A stretch of 64,000 nucleotides of DNA, from positions 5,509,501-5,573,500 of the forward strand of contig NZ_CP108006.1 in NCBI RefSeq assembly GCF_036127095.1, given 5' to 3'. The stretch comes from Streptomyces sp. NBC_00335. Its GTDB lineage: Bacteria > Actinomycetota > Actinomycetes > Streptomycetales > Streptomycetaceae. Of the stretch, positions 42,308 through 50,854 are shown one piece after another. The position numbers were made by a program, and so were the translations under genes. Numbering within the stretch: position 1 is the first letter of the stretch; every line of letters starts with the position of its first letter. The notes below the pieces were generated by a model that saw only the letters and a program-made list of their open reading frames with translations, did no database searches and was not told the origin of the DNA.

Positions 42308-42324
42308 ATACCCCTAGGGGGTAT
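42308..42324. promoter_or_regulatory. CsoR-type copper operator
   Basis: ATACCCCTAGGGGGTAT is a 7-3-7 dyad (ATACCCC/GGGGTAT) matching the GC-flanked-by-ATA consensus known for CsoR repressors. It lies between copZ (leftward) and the antiporter gene (rightward). CsoR would release it when bound to Cu(I), inducing copZ-copA. No csoR gene is in the window. Confidence 0.88.
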
Positions 42325-42382
42325 GGATGCGAGCATCCCCCGAGATCTTTTGCAGTGGACAATCCGCGCGAAGCGTATGTAA

Positions 42383-43648
42383 ATGACACACATGGCGCAC
42401 TCGGGGATCACTCTCATCTTGATCATGTCGATCGCGGTTCTCGCGCCCCTGCTCGCGTACGGGGTCTCGCGCTGGCTTTCCGTACCGCTGGTGATCTTCG
42501 AGATCGTCCTGGGCGTCCTGGTCGGGCCCGACGTGCTCGGCTGGGCGCATTCCACCGAGGTCATCGACGTGCTCAGCGAGCTCGGCCTCGCGATGCTGAT
42601 CTTCCTGGCCGGCTACGAGATCCAGTTCGCCCAGGTCAAGGGCGACACCCTGAAGCGGTCGGTGTGGGCCTGGGTGGCCGCCCTCGCGCTGGGGCTCGGG
42701 CTCGGCCTGCTGCTGTCGGGCGGCGGATTCGACAAGGGCGTCTACATCGGCACCGCCCTCACCAGTACCGCCCTCGGCACGATCCTGCCGGTCCTGCGGG
42801 ACTCGGGGGACCTTCAGAGCCGGTTCGGCTCGGTGATGATGGCGATGGGCGCGGTCGGCGAGTTCGGGCCGATCATCGCGATGGCCCTGCTGCTCAGCGG
42901 ACGGGCGCCGGCGCAGTCGGCGGCGCTGCTGATCGGCTTCGCGGTGCTCACGGCCGCCGCCGTGTTCTGGGCGATGCGGCCCAAGCCGCCCTGGTTCGCC
43001 CGGGTCATCTCCAAGACCCTGGACAGCAGCGGGCAGTTCGCCGTCCGCCTGGTGGTGCTGATCCTCGTGGCGTTCCTGGCGCTGTCCGAGGTGCTCGGCC
43101 TCGACGTCCTCCTCGGCGCCTTCGCCGCCGGGCTGATCACCCGGCTCGTACTGCACGGGGCCGCCCCGGAGAGCAGCGAGGCCGTGCTCTCGAAGGTGGA
43201 GGCCATGGGCTTCGGCTTCCTGGTGCCGCTGTTCTTCGTGGTCACCGGGATCGAGTTCGACCTCGCCGCGCTGCTCGACGGCGGCTGGGTGCTGGTGCTG
43301 CTGCCGGTGTTCCTGCTGCTCTTCCTCGTGGTGCGCGGGCTGCCGATGTGGCTGCTGGCCCCCCGGGACCTCGGGCGCCGGGACCGGTCGGCGCTGGTGC
43401 TGTTCGGCTCCACGGCGCTGCCGCTGGTCGTGGCGATCACCACCCTGGGCGTGCAGGAGGGAAAGCTCGGGTCGGGGGAGGCGGCTGCCCTGGTCGGGGC
43501 CGGGATGCTGTCCGTACTGATCTTCCCGCTGCTGGGGCTGCGGTTGCGGCGGGCGGGGTCCGGTGACGGCTCCGGCTCGCTCCCCGGTGCCGGCTCGGGC
43601 GGGTCCGGGGGCGCCGGGAGGAGGGTCAGCGAGGAGGAGGCGTGGTGA
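42383..43648 (+). CDS. CPA2-type cation:proton antiporter
   Basis: A 421-residue membrane protein of the KefB/NapA monovalent cation:proton antiporter-2 family with about 12 hydrophobic segments (residues 8-395). LAGYEIQFAQVKGD and GAVGEFGPIIAM (about residue 155, with the helix-5 acidic pair replaced by Glu) and FFVVTGIEFDLAALL fit the family. There is no C-terminal TrkA-N domain; the tail is Gly/Ser-rich. It shares its upstream region with copZ, so it may also respond to the copper operator. It overlaps the TetR gene 3' end by 23 bases. Confidence 0.85.
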   Translation: MTHMAHSGITLILIMSIAVLAPLLAYGVSRWLSVPLVIFEIVLGVLVGPDVLGWAHSTEVIDVLSELGLAMLIFLAGYEIQFAQVKGDTLKRSVWAWVAALALGLGLGLLLSGGGFDKGVYIGTALTSTALGTILPVLRDSGDLQSRFGSVMMAMGAVGEFGPIIAMALLLSGRAPAQSAALLIGFAVLTAAAVFWAMRPKPPWFARVISKTLDSSGQFAVRLVVLILVAFLALSEVLGLDVLLGAFAAGLITRLVLHGAAPESSEAVLSKVEAMGFGFLVPLFFVVTGIEFDLAALLDGGWVLVLLPVFLLLFLVVRGLPMWLLAPRDLGRRDRSALVLFGSTALPLVVAITTLGVQEGKLGSGEAAALVGAGMLSVLIFPLLGLRLRRAGSGDGSGSLPGAGSGGSGGAGRRVSEEEAW

Positions 43649-44336
43649 TCATCGGGGCCAGGTAGCGGAACAGGACGGTCTTCAGCTGCGTGACGTACGC
43701 GGCCCGTTCCGCGCCCTCGCTGGCCAGGATCAGTTCGAGCGAGCTCTGCACGATCCCGAGCACCATGTGGGCGACGTGGGTGAGTTCCCCGTCGGTGGCG
43801 GGGGCGCCGGCGGCGGCCGGGGTGACGCAGGTGCGCAGCAGCCCCTCGACGCGGGTCAGCATGCCGACGTGCAGCTCGTCGTGTTCCTGGGCGATGCCGG
43901 GGATGCCGGAGCCGTGCATGAGCGCCCAGAAGGCCGGGTTCTCGCAGTTGAAGGCGATGACCGGATCCAGGACGGCGTCGATCAGCTCGGGCAGCGGGTG
44001 GTCCAGGTTCTCCGGGAGGAAGGCCCGGCCGTGCGCCTCATGGGCGCGCTGGAGGAGGTGGCCGCCCAGCTCGACGGCGATGGCCTCCTTGTTCGGGAAG
44101 AACTGGTAGAGCGTGCCCGGGGAGACGCCGGCCTCGCGGGCGATGGCGTTGGTGCTGGCCGCCGCGTAACCCGTACGACAGAACACCCCGGCGGCGGCGG
44201 CCAGGAGCTGGGCGATCCGCCGCTCGCCGCGGGCCTGGCGGCGGCGGGGAGCGGTTTCCGTCGCTGCTTCCAGCGCCGCCTCCGTGATCGATTCACCCGC
44301 TTTGTCCGAGCTCTTGGTCCGAGAGGTCTCCCGCAT
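43626..44336 (-). CDS. TetR family repressor
   Basis: A 236-residue TetR-type regulator. The HTH is RRIAQLLAAAAGVFCRTGYAAASTNAIAREAGVSPGTLYQFFPNKEAIAVEL (about residues 38-88), followed by an effector-binding helical domain. The N-terminal 35 residues are a charged extension. It is divergent from the MMPL transporter gene, with two TetR-like sites between them, so it most likely represses that transporter and itself. Confidence 0.92.
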   Translation of the reverse strand: MRETSRTKSSDKAGESITEAALEAATETAPRRRQARGERRIAQLLAAAAGVFCRTGYAAASTNAIAREAGVSPGTLYQFFPNKEAIAVELGGHLLQRAHEAHGRAFLPENLDHPLPELIDAVLDPVIAFNCENPAFWALMHGSGIPGIAQEHDELHVGMLTRVEGLLRTCVTPAAAGAPATDGELTHVAHMVLGIVQSSLELILASEGAERAAYVTQLKTVLFRYLAPMITTPPPR

Positions 44337-44378
44337 GTCCAATCCCTTGCTTCCCGTTGCTTCCCGTGGGTGATTGAC

Positions 44379-44431
44379 AAACACGAGAGATCGCTCGCAT
44401 TCTTGAGGAACGCGAGCGACTGCTCGTGTTT
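44379..44431. promoter_or_regulatory. Twin TetR-type operators between tetR and the MMPL gene
   Basis: CGAG-N6-CTCG occurs at 44384-44397 and 44413-44426, and the whole 53 bases is also a larger dyad (AAACACGAG at 44379-44387, CTCGTGTTT at 44423-44431). Two sites 29 bases apart would sit on the same DNA face. TTGACA at 44374-44379 could serve as a -35 element of the rightward promoter. Confidence 0.72.
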
Positions 44432-44476
44432 GCCAGTCTAAGTGGCTTGGCAACACGGTGAAGGGGACACCGAGAC

Positions 44477-46723
44477 ATGTCCGAAGTCAAAAGACCGCCG
44501 TCGCCTGGGGAGGGCGGCCGGTGGACCGGGTTCGTCACCACACGGCCGAGGCTCTCGCTGCTGCTCGCCCTCGTGGTCACCGCCCTGGCCGTCTTCGCCG
44601 GCGGAGGCGTCGCCGACCGCCTGGGAAGCGGGGGCTGGGAGGATCCCGGCGCCCGCTCCACCTATGCCACCAAAGCCCTGGAGCGCGAGTTCCCCGGCTC
44701 CCAGCCCAACCTGCTGCTGCTCGTCGACGCCGGAGCCGCCGCCGGGACGGCCGGGGTGGACGACCCCGCCGTCGCCGCCGAGGCGGAGCGGCTGACCGCG
44801 CGGCTCGCCGCCGAGCAGGGGGTGACCGGCGTGGGTTCGTACTGGCGGACCGGGCTGCCCACCCTGCGCTCCGAGGACGGCCGGCAGGCCCTGATAGCCG
44901 CCCGCGTGCTGGGCGACGAGAAAGCGGCCAACGCCGTCCTGGAACGGATCACCCCGAGCTACCGCGGTGCGCACGGACCGGTGAAGGTCACCCTCGGCGG
45001 ACCGGCCGCCGTCCAGCGCGAGGTGACCTCCACCATCCAGGAGGACCTGCTGCTCGCCGAGCTGATCGCCCTGCCCGTGACGCTCGTCCTGCTCGTCCTC
45101 GTCTTCGGCAGCGCCGTCGCGGCCCTGCTGCCCCTCGGTGTCGGCATCATCGCCATCATCGGAACCAACGCGGTGCTGCGCGGGCTCACCGAGATCACCG
45201 ACGTCTCCGTCTTCGCGCAGAACCTGACCACCGCCCTCGGCCTCGGACTCGCCGTCGACTACGCCCTGTTCATCGTGCGCAGGTTCCGCGAGGAGCTGGC
45301 CGCCGGGCGCGACCCGGTCGCGGCCGTCGGGGTCACCCTGCGCACCGCCGGGCGGACGGTCCTGTTCTCGGCCCTGACCGTGGCCGTCGCGCTCTCGGCC
45401 ATGCTCTTCTTCCCGATGTACTTCCTGCGCTCCTTCGCCTACGCCGGAGTCGCGGTGGTCCTGCTCGCCGCCGCGGCCGCGCTCATCGTGCTGCCCGCGG
45501 CGCTGGTGCTGCTGGGGGAGCGGGTCAACTCCTTCGACCTGCGCCGGCTGTGGCGCCGGACCGGACCGGCCGGGAGCGACCCGGCCCGGGCCGGGAGCGG
45601 GCGGGGCTGGGCCCGGCTGACGGACCTGGTGATGCGCCGGGCCCCGGTGTTCGCCGTGGCCACCACGGCCGGGCTGCTGCTCCTCGGACTGCCCTTCCTC
45701 GGCGTGAAGTTCGGCACCGTGGACGACCGGCAGCTGCCGGCGACCGCCGAATCGCACGTGGTGCAGCAGCACATCCGCGAAGGCTTCCCCGGCAGCCCCG
45801 GCGGAGCGCTGACCGTACTGACCGAGGGGGCCTCCGGCGCCGCCGATCTCGACGCCTACAAGCGGCGGGTGGAAGCCCTGCCCGGAGTGCTGGGGGTGGA
45901 GGGGCCGGTTCCTTCCGCCGCCGGTGGCGGATACGCCTACTTCTCGGTGCTCACCGAAGGCGAGGAGGTGGGACCACAGGCCCAGGACCTGGTGGGTCTG
46001 GTCCGGGCGGTGGACGCACCCTTCGACACCGCCGTGACCGGACAGGCCGCGGTGCTCGTCGACGCCCGCGACGCCATAGCCGAGGAACTGCCCTTGGCCC
46101 TGGGTGTCGTGGTGCTGGCCACGCTGCTCCTGGTCTTCCTGCTCACCGGAAGCCTGCTGATACCCGTCCAGGCCGTGCTGCTCAACGCACTGAGCCTGAC
46201 CGCGATGTTCGGGGCCGTGGTGTGGGTGTTCCAGGAGGGCCACCTCTCCGGACTGCTCTCCTTCACCTCCACCGGAGACATCGAGACCACCCTGCCCGTG
46301 CTGATGTTCTGCATCGCCTTCGGACTCTCCATGGACTACGGGGTGTTCCTCATATCCCGGATCAAGGAGGAGTACGACCGGACCGGGGACCACGAGGGTG
46401 CGGTGCGCGCCGGGCTGACCCGCACGGGCGGACTGATCACCGCGGCCGCCGTGATCCTGGCGGTGGTGATGGTCGCCATCGGAAGCTCGCGGGTGACCAA
46501 CACCAAGATGCTCGGCCTGGGAATCGCGCTGGCCGTGCTGATGGACGCGATGGTCGTGCGGAGCCTGCTGGTGCCGGCCGTGATGAAGCTGACCGGAAAG
46601 GCCACCTGGTGGGCGCCGGCGCCGCTGCGCAGACTGCACGAACGCTTCGGACTGAGCGAAGGGGAGCCGGCGCCGGCCGTCGAGCGGCCAGAGCCGGAGC
46701 CCGTGCCCGCCGGGAGCCGCTAG
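44477..46723 (+). CDS. MMPL family RND-type exporter
   Basis: A 748-residue membrane transporter of the MMPL/RND group, which exports lipids or drugs. Two repeats of one plus five hydrophobic helices are separated by periplasmic loops. Family marks are FVTTRPRLSLLLALVVTAL at helix 1, LGLAVDYALFIVRRFREEL (about residue 258) and FGLSMDYGVFLISRIKEEY (about 618), which carry the Asp-Tyr proton-relay pairs. AAGGGGA precedes ATG 44477. It is divergent from its probable TetR repressor. Confidence 0.93.
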   Translation: MSEVKRPPSPGEGGRWTGFVTTRPRLSLLLALVVTALAVFAGGGVADRLGSGGWEDPGARSTYATKALEREFPGSQPNLLLLVDAGAAAGTAGVDDPAVAAEAERLTARLAAEQGVTGVGSYWRTGLPTLRSEDGRQALIAARVLGDEKAANAVLERITPSYRGAHGPVKVTLGGPAAVQREVTSTIQEDLLLAELIALPVTLVLLVLVFGSAVAALLPLGVGIIAIIGTNAVLRGLTEITDVSVFAQNLTTALGLGLAVDYALFIVRRFREELAAGRDPVAAVGVTLRTAGRTVLFSALTVAVALSAMLFFPMYFLRSFAYAGVAVVLLAAAAALIVLPAALVLLGERVNSFDLRRLWRRTGPAGSDPARAGSGRGWARLTDLVMRRAPVFAVATTAGLLLLGLPFLGVKFGTVDDRQLPATAESHVVQQHIREGFPGSPGGALTVLTEGASGAADLDAYKRRVEALPGVLGVEGPVPSAAGGGYAYFSVLTEGEEVGPQAQDLVGLVRAVDAPFDTAVTGQAAVLVDARDAIAEELPLALGVVVLATLLLVFLLTGSLLIPVQAVLLNALSLTAMFGAVVWVFQEGHLSGLLSFTSTGDIETTLPVLMFCIAFGLSMDYGVFLISRIKEEYDRTGDHEGAVRAGLTRTGGLITAAAVILAVVMVAIGSSRVTNTKMLGLGIALAVLMDAMVVRSLLVPAVMKLTGKATWWAPAPLRRLHERFGLSEGEPAPAVERPEPEPVPAGSR

Positions 46724-46756
46724 CGGACGGGGCCCGGGAGGGTCCCGCCCCTGGAA

Positions 46757-46786
46757 CGGACGCCGCGTCAGTCCTCGCGGCGTCCG
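46757..46786. terminator. Terminator between the MMPL and HTH genes
   Basis: CGGACGCCGCG (46757-46767) pairs with CGCGGCGTCCG (46776-46786) around an 8-base loop. It follows the MMPL stop and overlaps the last codons of the convergent HTH gene, so it probably works for both. Confidence 0.72.
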
Positions 46787-46968
46787 CGGTTGCCGGGCCT
46801 TCGCGCCACCCAGGCGCGGATGGTGTCGGCGTACCAGTAGGGCTTGCCGCCCTCCACGGTGTCGGGTGCGGGCAGCAGCCCGTGCTTGCGGTAGGAGCGC
46901 ACCGTGTCCGGCTGGACCCGGATGTGAGCGGCGATCTCCTTGTACGACCACAGCTGTCGGTCGCTCAT
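46768..46968 (-). CDS. Small MerR-type helix-turn-helix protein (BldC/excisionase-like)
   Basis: A 66-residue DNA-binding protein consisting of a single MerR-like winged helix: LWSYKEIAAHIRVQPDTVRSYRKHGLLPAP (residues 6-35), with a basic C terminus (ARRPGNRGRRED). Length and fold match BldC and phage AlpA/Xis-type proteins. The start at 46968 is set by an ideal AAGGAGG eight bases upstream; longer frames are not supported. No integrase or phage gene is nearby, so a chromosomal regulator is more likely than an excisionase. Confidence 0.8.
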   Translation of the reverse strand: MSDRQLWSYKEIAAHIRVQPDTVRSYRKHGLLPAPDTVEGGKPYWYADTIRAWVARRPGNRGRRED

Positions 46969-47213
46969 CCTCGACACCTCCTTGTCCACGCCGCGGGGCC
47001 GGCCGGGAGGCCGTCGGGGGAGCCGGCGCGTGGACACTGTCGATCACTCAGGTTGTGCCCGGGGAACGACGCAGGGTGATACCAGGGGAGGGCCTGTCGT
47101 CCGCCTGTGACGGAAGACCCGCGTAATGCGGACATGCGTGACACAAGGGCAACCCTCGTGACACGGGTGGCACATGGCGCGGGTGGCGCAGATGGTGCAC
47201 CCGGGGTTCCGCG

Positions 47214-47750
47214 TCACATGGGCAGGGAGAGCAGTCGTACCGGCCCCGCAGGCCAGAGGGCGTCATCGCGCAAGGGGGTCACCATGGTGCGCAGCGGCAT
47301 GGTGACCAAGCGGTCTTCGGGCTGCTCGACGAGGACCTGCTCGTCGAGCGGGTGCCATCCGAGGCGCTCGTAGAGCGCGACGAGCGGCGGCCGGCAGAAC
47401 AGGAGCGCGTGCCGGGGGCCCATCGTGCGCGCGTGGTCGAGGGCGGCCGAGACGACGAGCCGGGCCAGACCGCGCCCGCGTACGTCGGGTGCGACGGCCA
47501 CTCCTCCGACGCCCACCACCTCCGTCTCGGCGGCGCCGATCGCGACGGGCAGCCGCAGCAGGCCCGCGTGGGCCAGCAGGCGGTCTCCGTACCCGACGCC
47601 GAAGTGTTCCTCCTTGGGCAGCCAGGTCAAGCCGGCGGCGGCCACGCCGAAGGGGTCGGGGCCGCCGCCGAGGATCTCGTCCTGTTCCGTCTTGGTGTAC
47701 CGGGCGAGCCGCATCGCGGTCGGGGCCGCGGGGGAAGGTATCTCGGACAT
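47214..47750 (-). CDS. GNAT family N-acetyltransferase
   Basis: A 178-residue GNAT-fold protein. EVVGVGGVAVAPDVRGRGLARLVVSAALDHARTMG (about residues 77-110) contains the acetyl-CoA loop VRGRGLA, and PPLVALYERLGWHPLDEQV is the end of the fold. The start is uncertain: ATG at 47750 has GGGGGA almost touching it, while an internal ATG 12 codons later has no site. The substrate is unknown. The 245-base gap upstream, to the HTH gene, shows no other feature. Confidence 0.8.
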   Translation of the reverse strand: MSEIPSPAAPTAMRLARYTKTEQDEILGGGPDPFGVAAAGLTWLPKEEHFGVGYGDRLLAHAGLLRLPVAIGAAETEVVGVGGVAVAPDVRGRGLARLVVSAALDHARTMGPRHALLFCRPPLVALYERLGWHPLDEQVLVEQPEDRLVTMPLRTMVTPLRDDALWPAGPVRLLSLPM

Positions 47751-47826
47751 TCCCCCATGATGACCCCGTCGTCCGGGAAACGGGCGAGGGGTGCGTCCTT
47801 CGGCCGGTGCGGGACCTTCGGGCGGA

Positions 47827-48840
47827 TCAGCTGTAGAGGGACGGGCGTTGGGCCAGATCCACCGGGGTCCGTACGCCGCTGCGTGCCGCGGCGAGGCCCG
47901 CCTCGGAGACGGCCGACGCCGCGTAGCCGTCCCACGCGTCGGGACCGTCCACCCGGCCCAGCGCGGCCGCGGCGACCCAGCGGCGGAGCTGGCGGTCGTA
48001 GGCGTCGGCGAACCGCACCGTGAAGTCCTGGTCGATCTCCCCGCCCCAGCGGCCCGCCGACTGGACGACCATCGCGTGGCCGTCGCCGATCCGGGCGGTG
48101 CCGGCCTCGCCGACGGCCTCGCACTGCACCTGGTAGCCGAAGCCGCAGTTGACGAAGATCTCCACGTCGACCACGGCGCCTCCGGAGGTCTCCATGAGGA
48201 CGAACCGGGGATCGCGCAGCCCTTCGGGGGCTGCCGAGGAGGGGGTCGGGGAGAGCACGGTCACCGCGGTGATCTCCTGGCCCAGCAGCCAGCGGGCCGC
48301 GTCCACCTCGTGCACCACCGAATCGCTGATCAGCATGTCGCTGGTGAAGAAGGACGGCGAGGAGGCGTTGCGGTGCCGGCAGTGCAGGAACAGCGGGCGC
48401 CCGATGCCGCCCGCGTCGAGCAGCTCCTTGAGCCGCGCGTACTCGGCGTCGTAGCGCCGCATGAAGCCGACCTGGACGAGCCGGCGGCCCAGCCGTGCCT
48501 CCGCCTCCATGATCCGCAGGGAGCCCGCCGGATCGGGGGTCAGCGGCTTCTCGCAGAGCACCGGCAGCCGCCGCTCCAGCGCGTGCAGGATCGCTTCCTC
48601 ATGGGCGGGCCCGGGCGAGGCGATCAGTACGGCGTCCACCCCGGGCGCCGCTATCGCGGCCGCCGGATCGGTGTGCGCGCTCGCCCCCTCCAGACCGGAC
48701 GCGACCTCCTTGACCCGGTCCCCGTCCGGGTCGGCCACGGCCACCACCCGGGCCCCGCCGACCGTCCGGCCGAAGCGGCGGACGTGGTCGGAGCCCATCT
48801 TCCCGGTACCGATGACGGCGATGCCGAGCGTGCTGGTCAT
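47827..48840 (-). CDS. iolG: Inositol 2-dehydrogenase-like Gfo/Idh/MocA oxidoreductase
   Basis: A 337-residue NAD-dependent dehydrogenase. The Rossmann motif is [13 protein letters not shown] (residues 6-18), followed by CEKPLTPDP with the catalytic Lys (about 93), MRRYDAEY (about 122) and [16 protein letters not shown] with the His (about 170). In inositol catabolism it oxidises myo-inositol to scyllo-inosose. Position beside iolE, C, B, D and mmsA supports that role. The start at 48840 has GGAGGAACACGAC before it; an upstream in-frame start lacks such a site. iolE precedes it by about 50 bases on the same strand. Confidence 0.85.
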   Translation of the reverse strand: MTSTLGIAVIGTGKMGSDHVRRFGRTVGGARVVAVADPDGDRVKEVASGLEGASAHTDPAAAIAAPGVDAVLIASPGPAHEEAILHALERRLPVLCEKPLTPDPAGSLRIMEAEARLGRRLVQVGFMRRYDAEYARLKELLDAGGIGRPLFLHCRHRNASSPSFFTSDMLISDSVVHEVDAARWLLGQEITAVTVLSPTPSSAAPEGLRDPRFVLMETSGGAVVDVEIFVNCGFGYQVQCEAVGEAGTARIGDGHAMVVQSAGRWGGEIDQDFTVRFADAYDRQLRRWVAAAALGRVDGPDAWDGYAASAVSEAGLAAARSGVRTPVDLAQRPSLYS

Positions 48841-48892
48841 GTCGTGTTCCTCCACGAGGGTGCGTAGGGCAGTTACGGTCATGGGGTCCGGT

Positions 48893-49807
48893 TCAGCGGG
48901 CGCCGCAGGAGCGCAGGTGGGCCCGGGTGCGGCGGGCGATCGGCAGCGGCCGGTCGGGCGGGCACGGGTACATGTCCTGCTCCACGATGGCGAACAGGTC
49001 CACGCCGAGCCGCTCGGCGGCCGCCAGCACCGGTTCCAGCGCGGGCACCCCCGCCGGCGGCTCGCACATCACCCCGCGGGCCACGGCCGGCCCGAAGGGG
49101 ACCTGGTCCCGGACCACTTCGGCGAGGATCCGCGGATCGACCTGCTTGAGGTGGAGGTAGCCGATGCGCTCGCCGAAGGTCTCGATCGCCCGCACGCTGT
49201 CGCCGCCGCAGTACGCGTAGTGCCCGGTGTCCAGGCAGAGGGAGACCAGCGCCGGGTCCGTGGCGTCGAGGAAGCGGGCCACGTTCTCGGGAGTGTCGAT
49301 GTGGGTGTCCGCGTGCGGGTGGACGACGATCCGCAGCCCGTACTCGTCCTGGACCCGCTTTCCCAGCCGCTCGGTCTGCGTGGTCAGTTCGTGCCAGGCC
49401 CCGGGGCCGAGGGTGCGGTCCTCCAGCACCTCGCCGGTCTTGTCGTCCCGCCAGAAGGAGGGGATCACCACGAGGTGCGCCGCGCCCATGGCCCGGGTGA
49501 GCTCCGCGATCCGCGACACGTGCTCCCAGGTGTCCTCCCACACGGCGGGCCCGTGATGGAGTCCGGTGAAGACGGTTCCCGCGGAGACCCGCAGGCCGCG
49601 CGCCCCGACCTCGTCGGCGAGCCGGACGGGATCGGTGGGGAGATAGCCGTAGGGGCCGAGCTCGATCCACTCGTACCCGGCTTCGGCGACCTCGTCGAGG
49701 AACCGCTCCCACGGGGTCTGCCGGGGATCGTCGGGGAACCAGACCCCCCACGAGTCCGGAGCCGAACCGACGCGGATACGGGTCAACGCGGTTGGTGAGG
49801 ACGTCAT
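48893..49807 (-). CDS. iolE: Inosose dehydratase-like sugar isomerase/epimerase
   Basis: A 304-residue TIM-barrel protein of the AP-endonuclease-2/xylose-isomerase-like family. [17 protein letters not shown] at the N terminus and [16 protein letters not shown] (about residue 44) match IolE, as do [15 protein letters not shown] (about 189) and [10 protein letters not shown] (about 215), which carry the metal ligands. IolE dehydrates scyllo-inosose to the diketone used by IolD. AAGGTGG precedes the ATG. The gene is first in the leftward iolE-iolG unit, divergent from iolC. Confidence 0.87.
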   Translation of the reverse strand: MTSSPTALTRIRVGSAPDSWGVWFPDDPRQTPWERFLDEVAEAGYEWIELGPYGYLPTDPVRLADEVGARGLRVSAGTVFTGLHHGPAVWEDTWEHVSRIAELTRAMGAAHLVVIPSFWRDDKTGEVLEDRTLGPGAWHELTTQTERLGKRVQDEYGLRIVVHPHADTHIDTPENVARFLDATDPALVSLCLDTGHYAYCGGDSVRAIETFGERIGYLHLKQVDPRILAEVVRDQVPFGPAVARGVMCEPPAGVPALEPVLAAAERLGVDLFAIVEQDMYPCPPDRPLPIARRTRAHLRSCGAR

Positions 49808-49873
49808 ACGGCCACCTTAGGGTGCGAGGCTCTTGGGTGCGGGGAGCACTCGGTCGTGAGGAATGGTGTGGTG

Positions 49874-50854
49874 ATGACTGCGGATCCGTTGGCGTTCGAC
49901 CTGATCACGATGGGGCGGATCGGGGTGGATCTCTACCCCTTGAAGACGGGCGTACCGCTCGGAGAAGCGGACACCTTCGGGAAGTTCCTGGGAGGTTCCC
50001 CCACCAACGTCGCCGTCGCGGCGGCCCGGCTGGGCCGGCGGACGGCGGTGATCACCCGGACCGGCGCGGACCCCTTCGGCGCGTATCTCCGGGCGGAGCT
50101 GCGCGGGTTCGGGGTGGACGACCGGTGGGCCGGGGAGGTGGCGGCCTATCCGACGCCGGTGACCTTCTGCGAGATCTTCCCGCCCGACGATTTCCCGCTG
50201 TACTTCTACCGGTACCCGAAGGCGCCCGACCTGGAGATCGCCGCGGACGAGCTCGACCTCGACGCGGTGCGGGCGGCGCGGGTGTTCTGGATGACCGGTA
50301 CGGGGCTCAGCGCGGAGCCGAGCCGGACGGCCACCCTGGCCGCGCTGGAGGCACGCGGCAGGAGCCCGCTCACGGTGTTCGACCTGGACTGGCGGCCCAT
50401 GCTGTGGCCCTCCGGGGAGGGGGGCGGGGCCGAGGGGCCCGGGGACCCGTACCGCCGGGCGCTGTCCCTCGCCACGGTGGCCGTGGGCAACGCCGAGGAG
50501 TGCGCGATCGCCACCGGCGAGACCGAGCCGTACGCGGCGGCGCGGGCACTGCTCGGCGCCGGGGTGGAGCTGGCGGTCGTGAAACGGGGCCCGGAGGGCG
50601 TGCTGGCCGTCCACCGCGACGGGACGGTGGTGGAGGCCGCGCCGGTGCCGGTGGCCGTCGTCAACGGGCTGGGCGCGGGCGATGCCTTCGGCGGGGCGCT
50701 GTGCCACGGGCTGCTCGCCGGATGGGAGTTGGATCGGGTCATCCGCTACGCGAACGCGGCCGGGGCCATCGTGGCCTCGCGGCTGGCGTGTTCGACGGCG
50801 ATGCCGTTCGGAGAGGAAGTCGAGGAGGTGCTGGACCGTGCCGGTGGTGTCTGA
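49874..50854 (+). CDS. iolC: 5-dehydro-2-deoxygluconokinase, PfkB family
   Basis: A 326-residue ribokinase-fold sugar kinase. FGKFLGGSPTNVAVAAARLGRR (about residues 35-56) is the substrate-binding signature and VNGLGAGDAFGGALCHGLL (about 263-281), with catalytic Asp, the ATP-site signature. IolC phosphorylates 2-deoxy-5-keto-gluconate. GAGGAA at 49858-49863 serves a cluster of in-frame starts (GTG 49868, GTG 49871, ATG 49874); I list the ATG, but GTG 49871 is as likely. iolB overlaps its 3' end by 17 bases. Confidence 0.9.
   Translation: MTADPLAFDLITMGRIGVDLYPLKTGVPLGEADTFGKFLGGSPTNVAVAAARLGRRTAVITRTGADPFGAYLRAELRGFGVDDRWAGEVAAYPTPVTFCEIFPPDDFPLYFYRYPKAPDLEIAADELDLDAVRAARVFWMTGTGLSAEPSRTATLAALEARGRSPLTVFDLDWRPMLWPSGEGGGAEGPGDPYRRALSLATVAVGNAEECAIATGETEPYAAARALLGAGVELAVVKRGPEGVLAVHRDGTVVEAAPVPVAVVNGLGAGDAFGGALCHGLLAGWELDRVIRYANAAGAIVASRLACSTAMPFGEEVEEVLDRAGGV

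Noticed and set aside
46768..46968. Phage excisionase marking an integrated element
   Set aside because: No integrase, attachment repeat or other phage gene is nearby; a BldC-like chromosomal regulator is simpler.
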